The notes: a model not told the origin generated them from the letters alone. A DNA stretch of 64,000 bases from Streptomyces sp. NBC_00459 (GCF_036013955.1 NZ_CP107903.1:7130001-7194000); one strand, 5' to 3'. Counted from the first letter of the stretch, positions 8,389 to 16,881 are shown. Program-made: numbers and translations.

Positions 8389-10088
8389 CCGAAGCGGCAG
8401 CAGAAGAAGCAGCAGAAGCGAGCGGAGCTGCCGGGGTCGCCGCGCGCGGGCGGGGTGCCGCTCTGCGCGGGGCCCTGCTCGCGCTGCCCGTCGTCTTCTT
8501 CGCGCTCTTCTTCGCCTATCCCGTCGCCGCGATCGTCGCGCGAGGCCTGCACGTCGACGGGGACTGGCGGCTGGGGCAGGTGGGAGACGTGCTGGGGGAC
8601 TCCGGGATCCGGCATGTCCTCTGGTTCACCTTCTGGCAGGCGCTCGCGTCCACCGCGCTCACGCTGCTGATCGCGCTCCCCGGCGCGTACGTGTTCGCGC
8701 GCTTCGATTTCAGGGGCAAGCAGATTCTGCGGGCCGTGGTGACCGTGCCGTTCGTGCTGCCGACCGTTGTCGTCGGTACGGCGTTCCTGGCGGTGGTCGG
8801 GCGTGGCGGGCTGCTCGACGAGCTGTGGGGCGTGCGGCTGGACACGACCGTGTGGGCGATTCTGCTCGCGCACGTCTTCTTCAACTACGCCGTCGTCGTA
8901 CGGACCGTCGGTGGGCTCTGGGCGCAGCTCGACCCACGGCAGGAGGAGGCCGCGCGGGTGCTCGGCGCCTCGCGATTCGCGGCCTGGCGGCAGGTCACAC
9001 TGCCCGCTCTCGCCCCCGCTGTCGCCGCCGCGGCGCTCATGGTCTTCCTCTTCACCTTCACCTCCTTCGGCGTGGTGCAGATCCTCGGCGGACCGACCTT
9101 CGCCACCCTCGAAGTGGAGATCTACCGGCAGACCTCGGAGATCTTCGACCTCGGCACGGCGGCCGTGCTGACCATCGTCCAGTTCGTGGCGGTGGGCATC
9201 GTCCTCGCCGTGCACGCCCGGACGGTACGGCGTCGGGAGAGCGCGTTGCGGCTCGTGGCGCCGGAGACGACCGCACGACGCCCGCGCGGCCGGGGCCAGC
9301 GGGCGCTGCTCGGCGGGGTGCTGGTGAGCATCGCCGTGCTGCTGGTGCTGCCGCTCGCCGTGCTCGTACAGCGGTCGTTCGCCACGCCCGGCGGTGCGGG
9401 CCTCGGCTACTACAGGGCGCTCACCCGCGACGATTCCGGCATGTTCCTGGTGGCGCCGATCGCCGCCATCGGGAACTCGCTCCAGTACGCCGTCGCCGCC
9501 ACCGGCATCGCCGTCCTCGTGGGGTCGCTGGCCGCCGTGGCGCTCACTCGGCGCGATGCCGGGCGGATCGTACGGGGGTTCGATGCGCTGTTGATGCTGC
9601 CGCTCGGAGTGTCGGCGGTGACCGTGGGGTTCGGGTTCCTCATCGCGCTCGACGAGCCGCCGCTGGATCTGCGCAGCAGCTGGATCCTCGTACCGCTGGC
9701 GCAGGCGCTGGTCGGGGTGCCGTTCGTCGTGCGGACCATGCTGCCGGTGCTGCGGGCGGTGGACGGGCGGTTGCGGGAGGCGGCGGCTGTGCTCGGGGCC
9801 TCGCCCTGGCGGGTCTGGCGCGAGGTCGATCTGCCGATGGTGCGGCGGGCGCTGCTGGTCGCGGCCGGTTTCGCGTTCGCCGTGTCGCTCGGCGAGTTCG
9901 GGGCGACCGTGTTCATCGCCCGGCCGGACAACCCGACCCTGCCGGTCGCCGTGGCCCGCCTGCTGGGCCGCCCCGGTGACCTCAACTACGGCCAGGCGAT
10001 GGCCCTTTCGACGATCTTGATGGTGGTGTGCGCGGTGGCCCTGCTCGTGCTGGAGCGGCTGCGGACCGACCGGACCGGGGAGTTCTGA
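8364..10088 (+). CDS. thiP: Thiamine ABC transporter permease (two fused permease domains)
   Basis: Inner-membrane permease of the thiamine importer. The roughly 574-residue protein has about 12 membrane segments arranged as two homologous halves. Each half has an EAA-type loop that contacts the ATPase: EEAARVLGASRFAAWRQVTLP in the first and REAAAVLGASPWRVWREVDLP in the second, a fusion typical of ThiP and FbpB-like permeases. The start is uncertain: GTG 8364 (MDIARTEV) or GTG 8352 both overlap the end of thiB, and neither has a clear ribosome site. The ATPase gene begins two bases after its stop. An iron-type permease would look similar; the riboswitch favours thiamine. Confidence 0.88.
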   Translation: MDIARTEVAEAAAEEAAEASGAAGVAARGRGAALRGALLALPVVFFALFFAYPVAAIVARGLHVDGDWRLGQVGDVLGDSGIRHVLWFTFWQALASTALTLLIALPGAYVFARFDFRGKQILRAVVTVPFVLPTVVVGTAFLAVVGRGGLLDELWGVRLDTTVWAILLAHVFFNYAVVVRTVGGLWAQLDPRQEEAARVLGASRFAAWRQVTLPALAPAVAAAALMVFLFTFTSFGVVQILGGPTFATLEVEIYRQTSEIFDLGTAAVLTIVQFVAVGIVLAVHARTVRRRESALRLVAPETTARRPRGRGQRALLGGVLVSIAVLLVLPLAVLVQRSFATPGGAGLGYYRALTRDDSGMFLVAPIAAIGNSLQYAVAATGIAVLVGSLAAVALTRRDAGRIVRGFDALLMLPLGVSAVTVGFGFLIALDEPPLDLRSSWILVPLAQALVGVPFVVRTMLPVLRAVDGRLREAAAVLGASPWRVWREVDLPMVRRALLVAAGFAFAVSLGEFGATVFIARPDNPTLPVAVARLLGRPGDLNYGQAMALSTILMVVCAVALLVLERLRTDRTGEF

Positions 10089-10090
10089 CG

Positions 10091-11128
10091 ATGGCCATGC
10101 TCAGTCTCGAAGGAGCGACCGTACGGTTCGGGGCGCGGGCCGTGCTCGACGACGTCGGCCTCGATGTCGCCGAGCACGAGATCGTGTGCGTGCTCGGACC
10201 CAGCGGCAGCGGAAAATCGACGCTGCTGCGGGCGGTCGCCGGACTGCAGCCTCTCGACGCGGGAAGGGTGTTGCTCGACGGCCGCGACCTCGCCGGGGTG
10301 CCCGCGCACAAGCGCGAGGTGGGCCTGATGTTCCAGGACCACCAGCTGTTCCCGCAGCGGGACGTCGGCGGCAATGTCGCCTTCGGGCTGCGCATGCACC
10401 ACGTACCCAAGGCGCAACAGGACGTACGCGTACGGGAGTTGCTGGACCTGGTCGGGCTGCCGGGCGCCGCCGGACGCGCTGTCGCCGCGCTCTCCGGCGG
10501 GGAACAGCAGCGAGTCGCCCTCGCCCGCGCTCTCGCGCCCAGTCCCCGGCTGCTGATGCTCGACGAACCGCTCGGCCAGCTGGACCGCTCGCTGCGCGAG
10601 CGGCTCGTCGTCGAACTCCGGGAACTCTTCGGCCGGTTGGGCACCACCGTGCTCGCCGTCACCCACGACCAGGGCGAGGCCTTCGCCCTCGCCGACCGGG
10701 TCATCGTGATGCGCGACGGCCGAATCGCCCAGTCCGGTACGCCGCTTGAGGTCTGGCAGCACCCCGCCGACGAGTTCGTGGCACGCTTCCTCGGCTTCGA
10801 CAACGTCGTCGAGGCGACGGTGAGCGGGCAGGCCGCGGACAGCCCCTGGGGCAAGATGCCGGTCCCCGAGGGCACCGGACAGGGGGTGCGCACCCTGCTG
10901 GTACGGCCCGCCGGGGTGCGTCTGGTACCCGCCGCCGAGGGCCTGCGCTGCACGGTGGCCGCTCGCACCTTCCGGGGTACGCATGTCGCCGTACAGCTCC
11001 AGCCCGAAGACGCGCCCCGGCTGGAGGCCGCGTGCGCGCTGCGCGAGGCGCCGGAGCCGGGGGACGAGGTCGGGGTGGCCTTCGACGCTGCCGAAATTGT
11101 CGTGCTCGGTCGATGGGACCGCCCCTAG
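10091..11128 (+). CDS. ABC transporter ATP-binding protein of the thiamine importer
   Basis: Energises the ThiBP importer. The 345-residue product has Walker A GPSGSGKST (residues 36-44), signature LSGGEQQRVALARAL, Walker B RLLMLDEPLGQLD and the switch histidine in AVTHDQGEA. Beyond about residue 235 a C-terminal extension resembles the TOBE/OB regulatory domain of Fe3+/spermidine/maltose-type ATPases, so it is longer than E. coli ThiQ (about 230 residues). The ATG at 10091 is two bases after the thiP stop; a second in-frame ATG at 10097 is possible. Functional role equals ThiQ by operon position under the TPP riboswitch. Confidence 0.88.
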   Translation: MAMLSLEGATVRFGARAVLDDVGLDVAEHEIVCVLGPSGSGKSTLLRAVAGLQPLDAGRVLLDGRDLAGVPAHKREVGLMFQDHQLFPQRDVGGNVAFGLRMHHVPKAQQDVRVRELLDLVGLPGAAGRAVAALSGGEQQRVALARALAPSPRLLMLDEPLGQLDRSLRERLVVELRELFGRLGTTVLAVTHDQGEAFALADRVIVMRDGRIAQSGTPLEVWQHPADEFVARFLGFDNVVEATVSGQAADSPWGKMPVPEGTGQGVRTLLVRPAGVRLVPAAEGLRCTVAARTFRGTHVAVQLQPEDAPRLEAACALREAPEPGDEVGVAFDAAEIVVLGRWDRP

Positions 11129-11138
11129 TGTTCGAGGC

Positions 11139-11975
11139 ATGACGACGCTCGCACATGACCGCTATTGTGATGAAATCGCCCATCAGATCGGGCAGTTGAG
11201 GGCGGTGGTGACCTCCGGCGCCGATCTGTCCGCGACGGTGCCGACCTGCCCGGACTGGTCCCTGGAGCAACTCGTACGGCATACCGGCAGCGCTCTGCGC
11301 TGGGTGGAACTGCTGGTGCGCACGCGGGCCGAGGCGGACATCGAGGAGGACCAGGTACCGCTGAGCGCCGGCCCGGAGCCGACGGGCGACCCGGCCGCGC
11401 TGGACGCCTGGCTCGCCGAGACCGGTGAGCTGCTGGTGGGCACCCTGCGTGAGGCCGGGCCCGATACCAAGGTGTGGTCGTGGGCCGAAATCCACAACTC
11501 GGGGTTCTGGGCGCGCCGGATGGCCCACGAGATCACCGTGCACCGCGCGGACGCGACGCTCGCCGCAGGGCTGCCCTACGAGGTCGCGCCGGACATCGCC
11601 GCCGACACGATCGACGAGTGGCTGCAGATCGTCGAGTTCGCGCAGCGGACCGACCCGGCCGACCCGGCGAACGAACTGCGCGGACCGGGCCGAAGCATCC
11701 ATCTCCACGCCACCGACAGCGCCCCCGAGTTGAACGCCGAGCGAAGCGAGATGGGGGTCCCCCCGCCCGAAGGGTGGGGGAGGCTTGTCGAGCTCGCCGA
11801 GGAGGGCCTCGCCTGGCGGCGCGGCCATGAGAAGGCCACGGTGGCCCTGCGCGGCCCGCTCACCGACGTCATGCTCGCGTTCTACCGCCGACTCCCGCTG
11901 GACAGCCCGCGGTTGGAGATCCTCGGGGACCGCGGGCTGCTGGAGTTCTGGCTGGCGCGGGCCACCTTCGGATGA
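11139..11975 (+). CDS. Maleylpyruvate isomerase-family, mycothiol-dependent enzyme (DinB-like)
   Basis: The 278-residue product has the N-terminal four-helix metal-binding domain of the mycothiol-dependent maleylpyruvate isomerase/DinB-like group: VPTCPDWSLEQLVRHTG near residue 35 and FWARRMAHEITVHRADA near residue 125, where the His residues are expected metal ligands. The C-terminal part ends in a conserved HEKATVALRGPLTDVMLAFYRR segment. Members use mycothiol for isomerisation or detoxification; the substrate here is unknown. Codons 199-215 coincide with a short palindromic element (11734-11784) that looks like an in-frame insertion. Start ATG 11139 has only a weak ribosome site, 11 bases after the ATPase stop. 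Confidence 0.85.
   Translation: MTTLAHDRYCDEIAHQIGQLRAVVTSGADLSATVPTCPDWSLEQLVRHTGSALRWVELLVRTRAEADIEEDQVPLSAGPEPTGDPAALDAWLAETGELLVGTLREAGPDTKVWSWAEIHNSGFWARRMAHEITVHRADATLAAGLPYEVAPDIAADTIDEWLQIVEFAQRTDPADPANELRGPGRSIHLHATDSAPELNAERSEMGVPPPEGWGRLVELAEEGLAWRRGHEKATVALRGPLTDVMLAFYRRLPLDSPRLEILGDRGLLEFWLARATFG
11734..11784 (+). repeat. Small palindromic Streptomyces-type element inserted in frame
   Basis: The stretch contains AGCGAAGCGAGATGGGGG then a hairpin CCCCCGCCC / GGGTGGGGG (about 11762-11780) with a short GAA loop; GGGGGTCCCCC nearby forms a second palindrome. It reads through in frame as roughly ERSEMGVPPPEGWGR, which breaks the conserved C-terminal domain of the host protein. I recall the same nucleotide motif and peptide recurring in unrelated Streptomyces genes; I cannot verify copy number here. 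Confidence 0.5.
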
Positions 11976-11996
11976 CGGACGCCCGGTGACAGCAAA

Positions 11997-12028
11997 GTGG
12001 CCCGCCCCCTGATTCGGGGACGGGCCAC
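11997..12028. terminator. Bidirectional terminator between convergent genes
   Basis: GTGGCCCG (11997-12004) pairs with CGGGCCAC (12021-12028), and the stem continues with CCCC/GGGG around one mismatch. It lies between the convergent ends of the mycothiol-type enzyme gene and the LAETG protein gene and could serve both. Confidence 0.75.
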
Positions 12029-12067
12029 CACGTACAGCCGGGTACTGCGGATACGGCGAGCGGAACG

Positions 12068-12754
12068 TCAGCTGTTGCTGGACGCCCCACGACGACGCAG
12101 GCCGAAGAAGACGGCGCCGCCGCCGACGACGACCAGGGCAGCCGCGATACCGGCGATCACACCGGTGTTCGAGCTGGCGCCGGTCTCGGCGAGGTTGGAG
12201 CTGCCGCCCGCGGGCGTCGGAACGCTGCTGGCCGGGGCGCCCGGCGTGCTCTCGGAAGCCGACGGAGTCGGAGTGGCGGACTCCTCGGGCTCGGAGGCCG
12301 ACGGGGTCGGGGTGGCGGACTCCTCCGGCTGTGAGGCCGACGGGGTCGGCGTCGGGGTCGGAGTCGACTCCGGCGTGCAGGCCTCGTCCGGAGTGGTGAC
12401 GCCCGACTTGATGTCCTCGTCGACCTGGCGGCCGGCCTTGACGTGGACGCGGTACGTCGTGTTCGGCGCCCAGTCCTCGGCGAAGTCGACGGTGACGCCC
12501 TCGCGGCTGCCCACGACGTCCTGGGTGCCGATGAGCTTGTCGCCCAGGAAGACGGTGACCGTGGCGGGGGTGCCCGACGGGTCCTTGTCGGTGACGCTGA
12601 TGACGCCCTTTTCACCGTCGCACTTGGCGACGGCGGAAAACTCACTGATGTTGCAGGCGAACGCGTTGCCCGCGACGCCCAGCGCGAGCGCGGCCGAGGC
12701 GGAGGCAACACCGAGAATGCGCACAGAACGCGCGGTACGGAGAGATATGGACAC
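12068..12754 (-). CDS. LAETG-anchored sortase-dependent surface protein
   Basis: A 228-residue exported protein for cell-wall attachment by a class E sortase. It has a signal peptide (basic n-region and an Ala/Leu/Val core, residues 1-33), an Ig-like domain of about 90 residues with two or three Cys, then a Thr/Pro/Ser/Glu stalk with a near-exact repeat of PEESATPTPSAS at about 143-167. The sorting signal LAETG is at 188-192, followed by a hydrophobic helix (about 199-217) and the basic tail GLRRRGASSNS. Such proteins are surface-displayed in Streptomyces; the role is unknown. No sortase gene is nearby. A good promoter lies at 12841-12868. Confidence 0.9.
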   Translation of the reverse strand: MSISLRTARSVRILGVASASAALALGVAGNAFACNISEFSAVAKCDGEKGVISVTDKDPSGTPATVTVFLGDKLIGTQDVVGSREGVTVDFAEDWAPNTTYRVHVKAGRQVDEDIKSGVTTPDEACTPESTPTPTPTPSASQPEESATPTPSASEPEESATPTPSASESTPGAPASSVPTPAGGSSNLAETGASSNTGVIAGIAAALVVVGGGAVFFGLRRRGASSNS

Positions 12755-12840
12755 GGTTGCCCTTCACGGGATGCACAACTGAGGGGGGTGGCGGGAGCGA
12801 AGAGACCTCATCACCTCATCGCTCCCTGGAGTCTCACAGG

Positions 12841-12868
12841 TTTATAAGCGCGACATAAGAACTGTCAA
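12841..12868 (-). promoter_or_regulatory. Vegetative-type promoter of the LAETG gene
   Basis: On the minus strand, TTGACA (12868-12863) and TATAAA (12846-12841) are spaced by 16 bases, close to the sigma-70/HrdB consensus. The implied transcription start near 12834 leaves a leader of about 80 bases, which contains the inverted repeat GGGAGCGA / TCGCTCCC (12793-12800 and 12819-12826). Confidence 0.65.
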
Positions 12869-12906
12869 TCTGTATGCAGGCTCCAGGCATTTGTTTTGCC
12901 TACCCG

Positions 12907-14028
12907 TTAACCAGCGAGGCGTTTCAAGGCCGCCGGAGCGTCCTCAATCCGGTCGACCAGGGCGATTCGGTCCTCCATCGCCCGCCCCCGCGCCAGCGAT
13001 TGGAGCAGTGGCCAGGCGGGCAGCCGCTCGGTCCAGTGAGTTCGGTCCACAAGGACCATGGGCGTGGGCTCGCCGCGCGACTCGTAGTAGTTCGGGGTCG
13101 CGTTGTCGAAGACCTCCTGTACGGTCCCGGCGGCACCCGGCAGGAAGACGATCCCCGCGTTCGAGCGGGCCAGCAGCCCGTCCTCGCGGGTGGCGTTGGC
13201 GAAGTACTTGGCGATGTGAGACGCGAAGGCGTTCGGCGGCTCGTGCCCGTAGAACCAGGTCGGGATGCCCACCGAGCCCGCCCCCTTGGGCCAGCGGGCG
13301 CGGACCTCGAAGGCGGCGCGTGCCCAGTCGGTGATCGAGGGTGTGAACGACGGTGCCCCGGCGAGGAGTTCGCACGCCTCGTCGAGCATGACGTCGTCGA
13401 AGGGTGCCGCGTAGGCGCCGAGGTTCGCCGCCTCCATCGCGCCCGGGCCGCCGCCCGTTGCCACGGTGAACCCGGCGCGTGTCAGCTCGCGCCCCAGGCG
13501 CGCGGCACCGGCGTACGCCTGCGTACCGCGTGCCATCGCGTGACCCCCCATCACCCCCACGACCTGTGTCGCGCGCAGGAGTTCGTCCAGGGCGTCGGAG
13601 ACGGCGTCGTCGTGGACGGAGCGCAGCATCGAGGCGAAGACGTCGCCGTCGGCCTTCGTGCGCTGGAACCAGGCGTACCCGAGGGCGTCGGGTGTCCGCT
13701 CGTAGCCCTTGTCGAGACCGGCGAACAGCTCGTCCGGCGAGTAGAGATGGCCGCGGTACGGGTCGAAGGGCAGGTCCGGGAGGGGCGGGAAGACCAGGGC
13801 GCCGTCCGCGCGGACCTTCGCCGTCGCGTCCGGACGCATCGGGCAGCCGAGGAAGACGGCGCCCGCGGTGTCGCTGGTCAGCAACTCCTTCGTACGGTCG
13901 GTCAGGTCGACGGCCTGGACACGGAATCCGGCGAGGGTGCCACGGGCCGAGACGGTCGCGTCGAACTCCTGGAGCGTCTCGATCTCACGGTCGCCGTGGT
14001 GGGCCGCATGGGCGGGGCTCGTCTGCAC
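12907..14028 (-). CDS. LOG-family Rossmann nucleotide-binding protein
   Basis: The 373-residue product contains the core of the LOG/TIGR00730-like (formerly lysine-decarboxylase-like) family: VATGGGPGAMEAANLGAY near residue 190 and FLPGAAGTVQEVFDNAT near residue 299. These correspond to the nucleotide-binding GGG loop and to PGGxGTxxE. The second motif reads PGAAGTVQE, with Ala for the third Gly but the catalytic Glu kept. Characterised LOG enzymes release cytokinin bases from nucleoside monophosphates; this protein is about twice their length because of an N-terminal extension of about 150 residues. GTG 14028 is the longest supported start. Function is inferred only to family level. Confidence 0.8.
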   Translation of the reverse strand: MQTSPAHAAHHGDREIETLQEFDATVSARGTLAGFRVQAVDLTDRTKELLTSDTAGAVFLGCPMRPDATAKVRADGALVFPPLPDLPFDPYRGHLYSPDELFAGLDKGYERTPDALGYAWFQRTKADGDVFASMLRSVHDDAVSDALDELLRATQVVGVMGGHAMARGTQAYAGAARLGRELTRAGFTVATGGGPGAMEAANLGAYAAPFDDVMLDEACELLAGAPSFTPSITDWARAAFEVRARWPKGAGSVGIPTWFYGHEPPNAFASHIAKYFANATREDGLLARSNAGIVFLPGAAGTVQEVFDNATPNYYESRGEPTPMVLVDRTHWTERLPAWPLLQSLARGRAMEDRIALVDRIEDAPAALKRLAG

Positions 14029-14064
14029 CCGCCCATGTAAGCACGGCCCGTGGCATGGCCCGCA

Positions 14065-14478
14065 TCAGCCCTGGACGGCCGCCGGGTCCATCCACATGAC
14101 CTCCCAGGTGTGGCCGTCGAGGTCGTCGAACGCGCGGCCGTACATCTGGCCGTAGTCCTGCGCCTCGCGCGGTTCGGTGCCGCCGGCCGCGAGCGCTCCG
14201 TCGACCAGTTCGTCGACCTTCGCGCGGCTCTCGGCGCTCAGACAGATCAGGACCTCGCTGGTCTTCGTCGAGTCCGCGATCTCCTTCTTCGTGAAGTCGG
14301 AGTAGCGCGGCTTGCTCAGCAGCATCGCGATGATGGTCTCGCTGATCACGACACAGGCGCAGTCGTCGGTCGTGAACTGCGGGTTGATCGTGTAGCCGAG
14401 CTCGGTGAAGAACTTCTTCGAGGCGGCGACGTCGCTGACGGCCAGGTTCACGAAGATCATCTGCTGGTACTCGCTCAT
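14065..14478 (-). CDS. VOC-family (glyoxalase/bleomycin-resistance-like) protein
   Basis: A 137-residue single-domain protein with the VOC beta-alpha-beta-beta-beta pattern: MIFVNLAVSDVAASKKFFTE at the start and a C-terminal strand ending DLDGHTWEVMWMDP. The PhnB/glyoxalase-like subgroup includes metal-dependent lyases and antibiotic-binding proteins; the substrate cannot be read from sequence. The ATG at 14478 is preceded by GGAGAG six bases upstream. It ends 36 bases upstream (in transcription terms) of the LOG-family start and may be co-transcribed with it. Confidence 0.85.
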   Translation of the reverse strand: MSEYQQMIFVNLAVSDVAASKKFFTELGYTINPQFTTDDCACVVISETIIAMLLSKPRYSDFTKKEIADSTKTSEVLICLSAESRAKVDELVDGALAAGGTEPREAQDYGQMYGRAFDDLDGHTWEVMWMDPAAVQG

Positions 14479-14619
14479 GAGGGTCTCTCCCGTCGGTGTG
14501 GTGCTGTTCGGTGGGGTAGACCCCGGGGACGGGCGGAACTCATCGGCGGTTGCGGGATTTTTTCGTACGAGTCTTCGTGCGGGTCTCCGTACGGGGTCTG
14601 TTCGGGTCCAGCGCGGGTT

Positions 14620-15939
14620 TCAGGCGGTCAGCGGCAGCGCCGCCAACTCCGCGATCAGGAAGGTCAGCGGGACGAACAGGGCGAGAAGGGCGGCGGCGCG
14701 CAGACCGGCGGCGGTGCGCAGTGTCGTGGCCGGTGCGCCCAGGCGGACCAGGGCCGCGGTGGTGTCCGCGCGGGCGTGCCTGGCCTCGGCGGCGGCCGTG
14801 AGCAGCGTGGCGACGGCGCAGCCCGCCACGACCAGGGCGCCCAGGGTGGTGAGGGGGCCGAGGGAGGGGTCGTCGGCGGCTTCGTCGTACAGCACGATCA
14901 TGGCGTACGCGCCCGACGCGACCGCGGAGACGACGCCCAGGGGGCGGCCGATCCGGGTCGCCTCCTCCATGAGGACGCGGCCGGCGAGAAGACGCAGGGC
15001 GCCGGGGCGGACGGCCTGGAGCAGGCGCCCGCAGAGGTGGGCGAGGCCGGGACCGGCCAGGGCGAGGCCCAGGGCGGTGAGCGTCCAGCCGACGAGTACG
15101 GCGGCGGGGCTGCCGGTGGCGCCGCCGGGCATGGCGAGGGGGGTGTGGGGGGTGCGGGCGGCGTATGCCTCCACGGCCAGGCCGGCTGCCAGTACGGCGA
15201 TGCCCCAGGGGAGGTCCCGGGGGGTGGGGTGCGGGGCGGGGAGGGCGTGGGGGTCGGTGGTGGTGAGGTCGGGCTCCTGGTCCGGGGTTTCGGAGGTGTC
15301 CGGGACCGGCGCCGGGGGTTGGGACGCGCTGCCCGGCGCCGACGTGGTGTCGCGTGTGCCCGTCCGGGCCGCCCCGGCGGCACTGCTGCCCGCGGTTTGC
15401 GCACGTCTGCCCGCAGACCGTCGGCGGGTGTCCCGGGGGCGCAGCACCAGGGCGACCGACACCGAGGCCGCGACCGGGACCAGGGTCAGCAGGGTCAGGG
15501 CGGCTGGGAGGGGGAGCGGGTGGTCCGCGGCCAGGAAGTCCGCCGCGTCGCCGTCGAACGGCATGCCGGTCAGGTCGCCCCGCAGATGGAGGAAGAACAG
15601 CAGGGCCAGCATCGAACCCAGGGTGCAGGAAAGGAGCGTTGTCGTGGCCGAGACGGCCATCAGGCGGGCCGGGCCCAGGCCGATCGCCGACAGGCCGGGA
15701 CGCGGTTTCGTGCCGGGGTCCGTACGGGCCACCGTCACCGCGAAATAGACCGTGGCCGCCAGGGGAGCCACGCACCAGGCCAGGCGCAGGGCCGAGCCGC
15801 CGGGGGTGTCCTGGTGGGCGAGGGCGTGGCCGAGGGTGCCCAGCAGGAGGAACCCCGTGGCCGCCGACGCCGTCGCGACCAGCAGACGGCGGAGCTGGAC
15901 GCCCGGGTGGGAGCCGCGGGCTAGACGGAGAGCGAGCAC
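14620..15939 (-). CDS. ABC transporter permease (FtsX-like, exporter type)
   Basis: Membrane component of a two-gene ABC system. From GTG 15939 the product is 439 residues with about eight to ten hydrophobic segments, a Pro/Thr-rich hydrophilic linker in the middle (about residues 160-225) and a C-terminal block of four helices resembling an FtsX/MacB-like domain. The GTG overlaps the end of the ATPase gene by 19 bases, so the pair is translationally coupled. The open frame extends upstream to 16305 but that part is antisense-like and overlaps the ATPase gene. Substrate unknown. The 141 bases after the stop, up to the VOC gene, show nothing recognisable. Confidence 0.8.
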   Translation of the reverse strand: MLALRLARGSHPGVQLRRLLVATASAATGFLLLGTLGHALAHQDTPGGSALRLAWCVAPLAATVYFAVTVARTDPGTKPRPGLSAIGLGPARLMAVSATTTLLSCTLGSMLALLFFLHLRGDLTGMPFDGDAADFLAADHPLPLPAALTLLTLVPVAASVSVALVLRPRDTRRRSAGRRAQTAGSSAAGAARTGTRDTTSAPGSASQPPAPVPDTSETPDQEPDLTTTDPHALPAPHPTPRDLPWGIAVLAAGLAVEAYAARTPHTPLAMPGGATGSPAAVLVGWTLTALGLALAGPGLAHLCGRLLQAVRPGALRLLAGRVLMEEATRIGRPLGVVSAVASGAYAMIVLYDEAADDPSLGPLTTLGALVVAGCAVATLLTAAAEARHARADTTAALVRLGAPATTLRTAAGLRAAALLALFVPLTFLIAELAALPLTA

Positions 15940-16691
15940 GCTGCCCGGCCTTCCGTACCGGTACCGGACCCGGTCTCCGTGTCGTTCTTGGCGACCGGGG
16001 GCAGATGGACGGTGTTCACGCGCCGCCCGTCGAGGAGTGAGACCGTGCGGTCCGCCAGCGCCGCCGTGTCCGCGTCGTGCGTCGCGAGGACCACCGTGAT
16101 GCCGTGCGAGCGGGCCGCCGTCGTCAGCGTCCGCAGTACCTGGGCCCGGTCCGCCTGGTAGAGGGGCGCCGTCGGCTCGTCCGCGAAGAGGACCGTGGGG
16201 GCCGGGGCGAGCGCCCGGGCGATCGATACGCGCTGGCGTTCGGACTGGCGCAGTTCGTACGGGCGTTTGCGGGCCAGATTGCCGATGTCCAGGCGGTCCA
16301 GCCACTCCAGGGCCGCCGTCTTGGCGCGTCGGCGGCTGGTGCCGCGCAGCATGAGGGGCAGGGCCGCGTTCTCCCAGACGTTCAGTTCCGGTACGAGGAC
16401 CGGGGCCGGGTCGATCCAGCCGAACCGGTCGCGACGCAGCCGTTCACGGGAGAGCGGGCCCATCGTGTGCACGGGCACGCTGTTGAACCAGACCTCGCCC
16501 CGCAGGGGTCTCACCAGACCCGAGAGGCAGCGCAGGAGGGTCGTCTTGCCACTGCCGCGCGGGCCGCTGACGGCGAGGATCTCGCCCTCCCGTACACCGA
16601 GCGAGACGCCGCTCAGCGCGGGCGAGCCGTCGTTGTGCTGGAAGTGCAGGGCGCGTGCCCAGAGCACGTCGTTGTCCGGCGGGGCCACCAT
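15921..16691 (-). CDS. ABC transporter ATP-binding protein (LolD/MacB-like)
   Basis: ATPase partner of the FtsX-like permease. The product is about 256 residues from ATG 16691; GTG 16700 would add three. Walker A GPRGSGKTT starts near residue 43, and Walker B is VLFADEPTAPL followed by the H-loop VLATHDAD. The signature region reads LRQSERQRVSIARAL rather than LSGGQ, a notable deviation (Arg-Gln-Ser-Glu) in the ABC signature that still keeps QRVSIARAL. GAGG lies eight bases upstream of the ATG. This exporter class often moves peptides or lipids; nothing here specifies a substrate. Confidence 0.85.
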   Translation of the reverse strand: MVAPPDNDVLWARALHFQHNDGSPALSGVSLGVREGEILAVSGPRGSGKTTLLRCLSGLVRPLRGEVWFNSVPVHTMGPLSRERLRRDRFGWIDPAPVLVPELNVWENAALPLMLRGTSRRRAKTAALEWLDRLDIGNLARKRPYELRQSERQRVSIARALAPAPTVLFADEPTAPLYQADRAQVLRTLTTAARSHGITVVLATHDADTAALADRTVSLLDGRRVNTVHLPPVAKNDTETGSGTGTEGRAACSLSV

Positions 16692-16810
16692 CGCGTACAC
16701 CTCGTTCTGGTCCGTTTTGCCTTGCAGTCCCCCGTGCGGGGGAACGAACGCAGGGCCGATCGGTTACCAGGCAGGCTAGAGATCCTGGGCGTGCACCCCG
16801 GACAGCACGC

Positions 16811-16855
16811 GGCCCGGAGTGCACCCTTCTCACTTGTATGGGTGCACCCCGGGCC
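16811..16855 (-). terminator. Terminator downstream of the aminotransferase gene
   Basis: GGCCCGGAGTGCACCC (16811-16826) pairs with GGGTGCACCCCGGGCC (16840-16855): 16 positions with a single A-C mismatch and a 13-base loop. It lies just past the aminotransferase stop and before the ABC ATPase gene, both read leftward. A partial extra copy of GTGCACCCCGG is seen near 16790-16801. Confidence 0.7.
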
Positions 16856-16881
16856 GTGACGAGCGGCTGGACCGCCGGAGG

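Noticed and set aside
15940..16305. N-terminal extension of the FtsX-like permease
   Set aside because: Overlaps most of the ATPase gene in another frame and is Pro/Arg/Gly-rich without membrane segments.
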